From: Actinomycetes bacterium
GTDB taxonomy: Bacteria > Actinomycetota > Actinomycetes > Propionibacteriales > Nocardioidaceae
Assembly (NCBI GenBank): GCA_023415395.1
Contig: JAEZKN010000613.1
Location: 1 to 6,125, forward strand
Reading direction: 5' to 3'
Length of the DNA: 6,125 nucleotides
Positions within the stretch are counted from its first letter, which is position 1. Every line of letters starts with the position of its first letter. A model generated the notes under the pieces. That model searched no databases. It had not been told where the DNA came from and saw only the letters and a list, made by a program, of their open reading frames with translations. Below are positions 1 through 4,957 of this stretch, piece after piece. The position numbers and the translations under genes are program-made.

Positions 1-392
1 TTGGGCGGGTTGCCGGGCTCGTCGGAGCGGTCGGCGTAGATGGTGGCGGTGCTCATCTGCAGCCACGTCGCCGGCGGGCGGGACGCCGCGGCGACGGCCT
101 CGCCGACCACCCGTGCCGAGTCGATGCGGGAGTCCATCATCTGGCGGAGGTTGGCGTCGGTGTAGCGGCAGCTCACCGACCGCCCGGCCAGGTTGACCAC
201 GGCGTCGGCGCCGTCGACCTCGGCCGCCCAGTCCCCGAGGGTGCGGCCGTCCCAGCCGACGTGACGGATGCCGGGCTCGAGGGGGTGCGAGGGATGCCGG
301 CTCAGCACCACCACCTCGTGGCCCGCAGCATCCAGCGCGCGCCGCAGGACTCCCCCGACCTGGCCGGTCCCGCCGGCGACGACCACCTTCAT
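1..392 (-). CDS. TIGR01777-family NAD(P)-dependent epimerase/oxidoreductase (SDR39U1-like), N-terminal part
   Basis: This is the first 130 residues of a short-chain dehydrogenase-type protein whose 3' end lies beyond the left edge. The ATG at 392-390 gives MKVVVAGGTGQVGG, a Rossmann nucleotide-binding start with the GxxGxxG pattern at G7, G10 and G13. Further in are the family hallmarks: GWDGRTLGDW near residue 45, a DAVVNLAGRSVSCRYT block near residues 63-78, and a WLQMSTATIYADR block near residues 110-122. Together these identify the TIGR01777/YfcH/SDR39U1 group, which is usually about 300 aa, so under half is visible. The substrate of this group is not established; a cytosolic NAD(P)-dependent oxidoreductase is expected. 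No Shine-Dalgarno sequence precedes the ATG, but a TAGCGT -10-like hexamer ends six bases before it, so the transcript may be leaderless. It diverges from the small-ORF/tspO unit. Family assignment is firm; exact function is unknown. Confidence 0.9.
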   Translation of the reverse strand, partial: MKVVVAGGTGQVGGVLRRALDAAGHEVVVLSRHPSHPLEPGIRHVGWDGRTLGDWAAEVDGADAVVNLAGRSVSCRYTDANLRQMMDSRIDSARVVGEAVAAASRPPATWLQMSTATIYADRSDEPGNPP

Positions 393-398
393 GCCACC

Positions 399-426
399 AC
401 GCTAGATCATTTTTGAACGCGTTCAA
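399..426 (-). promoter_or_regulatory. Candidate promoter of the epimerase gene (leaderless type)
   Basis: Read on the minus strand, TTGAAC (complement of 421-426) and TAGCGT (complement of 399-404) are separated by 16 bp. They resemble sigma70-class -35 and -10 elements, the first better than the second. Six bases separate the -10 from the ATG at 392, which would put transcription start on or next to the A of the start codon. Leaderless mRNAs are common in actinobacteria. The -35 lies wholly inside the 16-bp palindrome, so a bound repressor would block it. This is pattern matching by eye; no transcript data support it. Confidence 0.4.
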
Positions 427-427
427 A
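412..427. promoter_or_regulatory. Perfect 16-bp palindrome, candidate operator in the epimerase/tspO divergent region
   Basis: TTTGAACGCGTTCAAA is its own reverse complement over all 16 bases and sits in a locally AT-rich patch of an otherwise very GC-rich region. It lies between two divergent genes, 20 bp from the epimerase start and 46 bp from the start of the 25-aa ORF. Uninterrupted inverted repeats of this size in such a place are typical binding sites for dimeric helix-turn-helix regulators, for example TetR-family repressors. No regulator gene is in the window, so the cognate protein is unknown. It could control one or both directions. It is too short and lacks the loop and U-tract of a terminator. 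Confidence 0.65.
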
Positions 428-473
428 TACCTCGTCCGGCGTACCTCCGCGCGCCACCGGGTACGACGCGAGC

Positions 474-551
474 ATGGAAGCCGTCCTCCTCCTGGTCATC
501 GGACTCCCTCTCGTCGTCTGGGCGGGCGTGAAGGTGCTGCGCGACCGGTGA
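474..551 (+). CDS. Small ORF: 25-aa single-helix membrane peptide upstream of tspO
   Basis: An ATG at 474 opens a 25-codon frame ending in TGA at 549-551. The peptide has an acidic second residue (E2), an unbroken hydrophobic stretch from about residue 3 to 18 (MEAVLLLVIGLPLVVW), then a basic tail with K20, R23 and R25. This is the layout of a one-pass small membrane protein. In this frame 22 of 25 third positions are G or C, as in neighbouring genes. The tspO frame extended upstream through the same bases has mostly A/T third positions, so the coding signal here belongs to the small ORF. Its stop overlaps the tspO GTG start as GTGA, so translation of the two is probably coupled. No clear ribosome binding site precedes the ATG. 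I do not recognise a family. It could be a small partner of TspO or a translated leader with no function as a protein. Confidence 0.5.
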   Translation: MEAVLLLVIGLPLVVWAGVKVLRDR

Positions 552-1060
552 CCTCCCACGCAGCCCCGTCCCGACCGTCCTCGACCGACCTGCGCCGCGG
601 GTCCTCGAGCCTGCTCGCGCTGCTCGGGTACGTCGCGGCCGTCACGGTGGCGGCGGCACTGGGTGGCGTGGCTGCGAGCGGGTCGCGGGAGACCTACCAG
701 CGGCTCGAGCAGCCGCCGTTCGCCCCGCCGGGGTGGCTCTTCGGACCGGTGTGGACCGTGCTCTACGCGTGCATCGTGATCGCCGGCTGGCTGGTGTGGC
801 GCCGGGTCGGCGTCGACCGCTCGATGGTGCCGTACGCCGTCCAGCTCGTCCTCAACGCGGCCTGGACGCCGCTCTTCTTCGCCGCCGGGTGGTACGCCGC
901 CGCGCTCGTCGAGATCGTCGTGCTGCTCGTCGCCATCGGCGTGACCATCGCGATGTTCGCGCGGCGCTCGCGGGCCGCGGCGCTCCTGCTGGTGCCCTAC
1001 GCGGGCTGGGTCGCGTTCGCGACCTGCCTCAACGCCGGCATCTGGTGGCTCAACCGCTGA
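548..1060 (+). CDS. tspO: TspO/MBR family tryptophan-rich membrane protein
   Basis: This is a 170-aa integral membrane protein of the TspO / peripheral benzodiazepine receptor family. Family members bind porphyrins and hydrophobic ligands, and in bacteria are linked to tetrapyrrole handling, light/oxygen responses and stress. Five membrane helices are visible at about residues 22-43, 64-86, 93-113, 117-137 and 143-166. Hallmark motifs are PPFAPPGWLFGPVWT (56-70, followed by LY), QLVLNAAWTPLFF (99-111), and a block from VPYAGW to LNAGIWWLN (149-169). I chose the GTG at 548 because it gives a length close to the usual 150-170 aa and overlaps the upstream small-ORF stop as GTGA. GC at third positions also favours it: upstream of 548 this frame loses its coding signature and becomes arginine-rich. 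A GAAGG at 530-534 is a weak, rather distant ribosome binding site. The stop overlaps the 3' end of the convergent RNB gene by 11 bp. Family certain; ligand and role inferred. Confidence 0.93.
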   Translation: MTSHAAPSRPSSTDLRRGSSSLLALLGYVAAVTVAAALGGVAASGSRETYQRLEQPPFAPPGWLFGPVWTVLYACIVIAGWLVWRRVGVDRSMVPYAVQLVLNAAWTPLFFAAGWYAAALVEIVVLLVAIGVTIAMFARRSRAAALLLVPYAGWVAFATCLNAGIWWLNR

Positions 1061-2504
1061 CGAGCTCGAACTCGACCTTCCGCGTCTCGACCTCCGCGAC
1101 CGTGAGCCGCACGGTGACGTCGGTGCCCAGCGGCAGCGCCGTCGAGGACACGACCCGCGCCTCCACGGCCGGGTCCTGCAGCACGACCACGCCCCGTGCG
1201 GGGTCCTTGTCGTCGACGTCGACCACGACCGCCGCGAAGGTCGCACCGACGTGGGCGCTCAGGATCCCCGCCTCGACCAGGTCGAGCACTCCTCGCTCGT
1301 AGGACCCGGCACGAGACGACGAGGACCGCAGCACCCCGGGGAGGTCGGGGAGCGCCGAGCGCACCCAGTCGGGCACCTCCTCGCCGGCGCAGAGCGCGAG
1401 GCACACCTCGCCGGCGTACCGGTCGCCGAGGCGGCGCAGCGGCGCGGTGACGTGTGCGTACTCCGAGGCCAGCGCCGCGTGCTGCGGCTCGGCCGGCGTC
1501 TCGCCGTCGAAGGCGACGTAGCCGCTCCCGCGCAGCAGCCGCGCGGACGCGTCGACCATGGCGGCGTGGGCCGGGATCGACGGGTCGAGCGTGCGCACGA
1601 AGTCGGGGTAGAGCTGCTCGGCGGGCCACTCGATCCCGAGCGCACGGGCGGTGCGGTGCAGCCGCTGGACGTCGCGCGGGTCCGGCGCGGGGAGGGTGCG
1701 CAGCAGCCCGATCCGGGCGTAGAGCATCAGGTCGGCGGCGGCGAAGCCGGTGAGCAGCGAGATCTGCGCGTTCCAGCGCTCGACCGGCAGCTCCTCGCGG
1801 AACTCCAGGCGCCACTCGTCCCCCGTGACGTCGACCTCCTGCTCCGGCAGCGGCAGGGAGACCCCGCCGCGCACGGCCTCGCGGGCGATCCGGCGCTCGC
1901 CGACCTCCTGCAGCAGCAGGAGCACCTCGGACGCCGACCCGTCGTCGATCGCGGCCTGGGCCTCGTCGTAGGTGAGCCGGGCGCGGGAGCGCACCAGCGC
2001 ACGCTCGACGTGAACCTCGCGCCGAGCGCCGTCGGGACGCAGCCGGATCGTCCACAGCAGCGCCGGGCGGAGCTGGCCCGCCAGCAGCGACGCGGCGTCC
2101 TCGCTGAGCACGGCCGGGTGGAGCGGGACCTTGGAGTCCGCGCCGTAGAGGGTCTCCCCGCGCTTGCGCGCCTCGGCGTCGACCGGGTCCCCGGGTCGGA
2201 CGAAGGCCGCGACGTCGGCGATGGCGTAGTGCACGACGTAGCCGTCGCCGTCGCGCTCGAGGTGCAGCGCCTGGTCGAGGTCCATCGCGCCGGGCGGGTC
2301 GATGGTGACGAACGGGATGTCCGTGCGGTCGAGCTCGGGCAGCCGGGGAGCCCGGGCCGCGGCGGCCGCCGCCTCCTCCACCTCGGGCGGGAAGGACGGC
2401 GAGACGCCGAGCTCTTCCTGGAGGCGGGCGATGCCGGACCGCAGTGCTTCCGCGGCGACCCCGTCGGCGACGGAGCGGACGTGGACGACGCGGTGGGTCG
2501 GCAT
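1050..2504 (-). CDS. RNB-domain exoribonuclease (RNase II/R superfamily, short actinobacterial form)
   Basis: A 484-aa cytosolic protein predicted to degrade single-stranded RNA 3' to 5' in a metal-dependent reaction. The RNB active-site motif is FVTIDPPGAMDLDQAL (residues 65-80). Its D69, D75 and D77 align with the first three metal-site aspartates of E. coli RNase II (TID...EDMDDAL), while the fourth position is Q78. A second conserved block, HVTAPLRRLGDRYAGEV (351-367), corresponds to the SPIRRYxDL segment with its RNA-contacting arginines. About 60 residues precede the catalytic domain, so the two cold-shock domains of classical RNase II/R are absent or much reduced. The last 80 or so residues look like a small OB/S1-type beta domain. 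The ATG at 2504 is preferred because any further extension runs into the upstream gene. That gene, AhpD-like, ends 19 bp away, so they may be co-transcribed. The physiological substrate is unknown. Confidence 0.92.
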   Translation of the reverse strand: MPTHRVVHVRSVADGVAAEALRSGIARLQEELGVSPSFPPEVEEAAAAAARAPRLPELDRTDIPFVTIDPPGAMDLDQALHLERDGDGYVVHYAIADVAAFVRPGDPVDAEARKRGETLYGADSKVPLHPAVLSEDAASLLAGQLRPALLWTIRLRPDGARREVHVERALVRSRARLTYDEAQAAIDDGSASEVLLLLQEVGERRIAREAVRGGVSLPLPEQEVDVTGDEWRLEFREELPVERWNAQISLLTGFAAADLMLYARIGLLRTLPAPDPRDVQRLHRTARALGIEWPAEQLYPDFVRTLDPSIPAHAAMVDASARLLRGSGYVAFDGETPAEPQHAALASEYAHVTAPLRRLGDRYAGEVCLALCAGEEVPDWVRSALPDLPGVLRSSSSRAGSYERGVLDLVEAGILSAHVGATFAAVVVDVDDKDPARGVVVLQDPAVEARVVSSTALPLGTDVTVRLTVAEVETRKVEFELVSG

Positions 2505-2511
2505 GCCCGCC

Positions 2512-2517
2512 ACCCTA
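2512..2517 (-). promoter_or_regulatory. Candidate -10 element of the RNB gene
   Basis: On the minus strand TAGGGT lies seven bases before the ATG at 2504, in the 19-bp gap behind the AhpD-like gene. The spacing would suit a leaderless transcript, and the gene lacks a strong Shine-Dalgarno (only GGTGGCGGGC precedes it). I could not find a convincing -35. It may be chance, with the gene simply read through from upstream. Confidence 0.2.
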
Positions 2518-2523
2518 GTGGGG

Positions 2524-3000
2524 TCAGCCGAACATCCCCGGCCGGTAGCCACCTGCCGGCGTCGCGGCGATGACGTTGATCCGGTTCCAGGCATTGATGA
2601 CGGCGAGGACGCCGATCAGCGCAGCGACCTGCTCGTCGTCGTAGTGCTTGCGCACCTCTCGCCAGGTCTCGTCGCTGACGCCGGGCGAGGCGTCGGCCAG
2701 GCGGGTCGCCTCCTCGGTCAGCGCGAGCGCCGCTCGCTCGGCCTCGGTGAACACCGTCGCCTCGCGCCAGGCGGCGACGAGGAAGAGCCGGGTCTGGTCC
2801 TCCCCGGCGGCCAGCGCGTCCTTGACGTGCATGTCGGTGCACATGCCGCAGCCGTTGATCTGGCTGGCGCGGAGCTTCACCAGCTCCTGGACCGGCTTGG
2901 GCAGGGAGGCCTCGGCCACCACCTGGGAGGCCGCGGAGAGCCGGCGGACGAAGCCGGTCATGAGCTCGGAGCTGAACAGGTCGAATCGTGTCTCGGTCAT
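2524..3000 (-). CDS. AhpD-like / carboxymuconolactone decarboxylase family protein
   Basis: A 158-aa soluble, all-helical protein of the CMD/AhpD superfamily. The redox signature INGCGMCTDMHVKDAL supplies C51 and C54 (CxxC) with H58, the arrangement used by AhpD-type alkylhydroperoxidases for thiol-based peroxide chemistry. KLRASQ just before it and ALTEEATRLAD further on are also typical. True decarboxylases of the superfamily lack the cysteine pair, so a thiol peroxidase or disulfide reductase role is more likely than aromatic catabolism; no catabolic genes are nearby. The ATG at 3000 gives MTETRFDLF, a good family start, with only a weak GGTGGGC before it. It diverges from yaaA across 43 bp and precedes the RNB gene by 19 bp on the same strand. 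Family firm, substrate unknown. Confidence 0.9.
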   Translation of the reverse strand: MTETRFDLFSSELMTGFVRRLSAASQVVAEASLPKPVQELVKLRASQINGCGMCTDMHVKDALAAGEDQTRLFLVAAWREATVFTEAERAALALTEEATRLADASPGVSDETWREVRKHYDDEQVAALIGVLAVINAWNRINVIAATPAGGYRPGMFG

Positions 3001-3043
3001 GCCCACCAGACACCGCTCGCCGCCGATCTGTGACACTCCTCCG
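3001..3043. promoter_or_regulatory. 43-bp divergent control region between the AhpD-like gene and yaaA
   Basis: Both start codons flank this short segment, so both promoters must lie in it or reach into the coding sequences. Toward yaaA, GACACT at 3032-3037 sits six bases before the GTG and is a weak -10 candidate for a leaderless transcript. No purine-rich ribosome binding site precedes that GTG. I see no clear inverted repeat. Because of the short length, any bound regulator is likely to affect both genes. Confidence 0.45.
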
Positions 3044-3799
3044 GTGCTGATCCTGCTGCCGCCCAGCGAGGGCAAGGCCGCCGCGCGCCGCGGCAGGCCG
3101 CTCGACCTCTCCGCGCTCGACTTCCCGAGCCTCACCGCGCCCCGCGAGCGCGTCCTCGACGCCCTCGTCGAGCTCTGCAGCGGCGACCCGGACGTGGCCG
3201 CGAAGACCCTCGGGATCGGGACCACGCAGCTCGACCTGGTCACCCTCAACCGCGGGCTGCGCAGCGCGCCGACCCAGCGCGCCGACCAGGTCTACACCGG
3301 CGTCCTGTACGACGCCCTCGACGTCGCCACACTGACCCCGGCCGCCAAGCGCCGGGCGACCGCGCGCGTCGCCGTCACCTCGAGCGTGTTCGGCCTGGTG
3401 CGCCCCGGCGACCGCATCCCGGCGTACCGCCTCTCCGGCGACACCACCCTCCCCGGCCTCGGCCCGGTCGCCGCCACCTGGCGCGAGCACCTCGGCCCGG
3501 TCGTCACCGAGGCCGTGGGCGGCGGGCTGCTCGTCGACCTGCGCAGCGGCACCTACGTGAACTTCTGGAAGCCCACCGGCGTGCGCGCCACCAGCGTCCG
3601 CGTGCTCCACGAGCAGGACGGCAGGCGCAAGGTCGTCAGTCACTTCAACAAGGCGACCAAGGGCCGGATCGTCCGCGCGCTGCTGGAGTCGGGCGCCGAC
3701 CCGCGCACCCCGGCGAAGCTGGCCGAGGCGCTGCGCGACCTCGGGTGGTACGTCGAGGGGGACGCCGACCGCCTCGACGTGGTCGTCAGCGACCTGTAG
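3044..3799 (+). CDS. yaaA: Peroxide stress protein YaaA (DUF328/UPF0246)
   Basis: A 251-aa cytosolic protein of the YaaA family, close to the 258 aa of E. coli YaaA. In E. coli this protein is induced by hydrogen peroxide and limits damage by lowering free intracellular iron; its biochemical activity is still unclear. The start, VLILLPPSEGK, is the family's signature N-terminus, so the GTG at 3044 is the right start even though no ribosome binding site is visible. Other family blocks are DQVYTGVLYDALD (81-93), SSVFGLVRPGDRIPAYRL (113-130), VNFWKP (172-177) and SHFNKATKGRIVRALL (199-214), the last basic. It diverges from the AhpD-like gene, fitting a peroxide-defence context. Its TAG is 3 bp from the stop of the convergent RNase HI-phosphatase gene, with no terminator between them. 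Family certain; function carried over from E. coli. Confidence 0.94.
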   Translation: MLILLPPSEGKAAARRGRPLDLSALDFPSLTAPRERVLDALVELCSGDPDVAAKTLGIGTTQLDLVTLNRGLRSAPTQRADQVYTGVLYDALDVATLTPAAKRRATARVAVTSSVFGLVRPGDRIPAYRLSGDTTLPGLGPVAATWREHLGPVVTEAVGGGLLVDLRSGTYVNFWKPTGVRATSVRVLHEQDGRRKVVSHFNKATKGRIVRALLESGADPRTPAKLAEALRDLGWYVEGDADRLDVVVSDL

Positions 3800-3802
3800 C
3801 AC

Positions 3803-4957
3803 TCACCACCGCGAGGCGCCCGCCGAGAACACGTCGTTGCCCGGCGGCAGCGCGTTGAACATCCGCATCGAGGGGCGGCCGTCGTACCACGAGACGACCG
3901 TGATCGACGCCGGCGAGAGCTCCATCCGGAAGACCGCCTCCAGCGGCGCGTCCAGCGCGTGCGCGACGATCGTCTTGATCGGCGTCACGTGGCTGACCAG
4001 CACCACGGTCTTGCCCGCGTGGTGGTCCAGGGTCCGGGCGAGCGCGTCGAGCACACGCTTCTCGACGGTGCGGAAGGACTCACCGGTGCCGCCCGGCGCC
4101 ACGTCCAGCGACCCGAGCCACGCGGTGAGCTCGTCCTGGTGACGCTCCCCCACCTCAGCGAAGGTCAGCCCGTCCCAGGCACCGAACTCCATCTCGGCGA
4201 AGCCCGGCTCCACCTCGACCTCACGCCCGAGGACGTCCGCGAGGATCTCCGCGGACTCCAGCGTGCGGCGCACCGGCGAGGCGACGACCGCGTCGATCTT
4301 GTCCGCGATCGGGCCGAGCCACTCCCCGACGGCACGGACCTGGTCCCGGCCCTCGTCGCTGAGGCCGGGGTTGGCGCTCGCGAGGCCGCCGGAGAAGCGC
4401 TTGTCGACGGTGTGGGCCGTGACGCCGTGACGCACCAGCACGACGGTCGTCGGGCTGCCCGGCGGCGCCCACCCCTGGGCCGGCTTCGGCCCAGCCTCCT
4501 GGGCAGGCTCCGGGGCAGGCTCCTGGGCAGGGGCACCGGCGACCGTGACACCGCTGCGCTTGCCGTCGAGCGCCTCGTTGACCAGCCGGTCCGCGGCCTT
4601 GTTCTGCTCGCGCGGGATCCACGTGTAGGTCGTGCCGGACGGCGCCAGCGCGGTCGCCTCGCCCGCCAGGCGGCGCATGTCGTCGTGCTTGATCTTCCAG
4701 CGGCCCGACATCTGCTCGACGACGAGCTTGGAGTCCATCCGGACCTCGACCTCGGCGTCCGGGGCGAGCTCGCGGGCCAGCCTCAGCCCGGCGACCAGGC
4801 CGGAGTACTCCGCGACGTTGTTGCTCGCGACGCCGATCGCCGTGCCGTCCTCGGCGATGACGGCGCCGGTGTCGGCGTCCCGCAGCACCGCGCCGTACGC
4901 CGCCGGGCCGGGGTTGCCCCGCGAGCCGCCGTCGGCCTCGATGACGACCCGCGTCAC
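3803..4957 (-). CDS. Bifunctional RNase HI / histidine acid phosphatase (CobC-like), Rv2228c type
   Basis: A 384-aa two-domain protein. Residues 1-135 are RNase HI, which cuts the RNA strand of RNA-DNA hybrids; the carboxylates are D9 (EADGGSRGNPG), E50 (NNVAEYSGL), D75 (RMDSKLVVEQM) and D123 (NKAADRLVNEA). Residues 137-170 form an Ala/Pro/Gln/Glu linker. Residues 171-384 are a histidine phosphatase/phosphoglycerate-mutase fold with the VRHG motif (H177 nucleophile), R230 in SPVRR, acidic E255/E257 in AEMEFGAWDG, and the second histidine H323 in VSHVTPIK. M. tuberculosis Rv2228c has the same fusion, with RNase H and acid phosphatase activity; the second domain resembles alpha-ribazole phosphatase CobC. 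The GTG at 4957 shares GTGA with the stop of the upstream zinc-ribbon gene, so translation is likely coupled. An in-frame extension further upstream would only overlap that gene. All key residues are present, so both activities are expected. Confidence 0.93.
   Translation of the reverse strand: MTRVVIEADGGSRGNPGPAAYGAVLRDADTGAVIAEDGTAIGVASNNVAEYSGLVAGLRLARELAPDAEVEVRMDSKLVVEQMSGRWKIKHDDMRRLAGEATALAPSGTTYTWIPREQNKAADRLVNEALDGKRSGVTVAGAPAQEPAPEPAQEAGPKPAQGWAPPGSPTTVVLVRHGVTAHTVDKRFSGGLASANPGLSDEGRDQVRAVGEWLGPIADKIDAVVASPVRRTLESAEILADVLGREVEVEPGFAEMEFGAWDGLTFAEVGERHQDELTAWLGSLDVAPGGTGESFRTVEKRVLDALARTLDHHAGKTVVLVSHVTPIKTIVAHALDAPLEAVFRMELSPASITVVSWYDGRPSMRMFNALPPGNDVFSAGASRW
4496..4531 (-). repeat. 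Three tandem 12-bp repeats in the interdomain linker
   Basis: On the plus strand the unit CTCCTGGGCAGG occurs at 4496-4507 and 4520-4531, with CTCCGGGGCAGG between at 4508-4519: two identical copies flanking one with a single mismatch. Read on the coding strand they give PAQE, PAPE, PAQE (residues 143-154), followed by a decayed copy, PAQG, at 159-162. The unit is a multiple of three, so copy-number change by slippage would keep the frame and alter only the linker length between the RNase HI and phosphatase domains. Confidence 0.85.

Noticed and set aside
413..547. Longer tspO starting at TTG 413
   Set aside because: The added 45 residues are arginine-rich and have A/T-rich third positions. 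They would exceed normal TspO length and begin inside the palindrome. GTG at 548 fits better.
407..1246. 279-codon open frame on the minus strand opposite tspO
   Set aside because: Arginine-rich and low complexity, and it conflicts with a certain TspO protein on the other strand.
1251..2573. 440-codon open frame on the plus strand
   Set aside because: It lies antisense to the RNB ribonuclease gene, which has clear catalytic motifs. The product is a low-complexity R/G/V/L mixture without domain features, as expected for a shadow frame in GC-rich DNA.
2505..2594. Upstream extension of the RNB gene to 2594
   Set aside because: It would lie largely inside the AhpD-like coding sequence and adds no family sequence; the ATG at 2504 is the natural start.
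1727..3802. 691-codon open frame on the minus strand
   Set aside because: It runs antisense to yaaA and out of frame through the AhpD-like and RNB genes, all three well supported. Its length reflects scarce stop codons at high GC.
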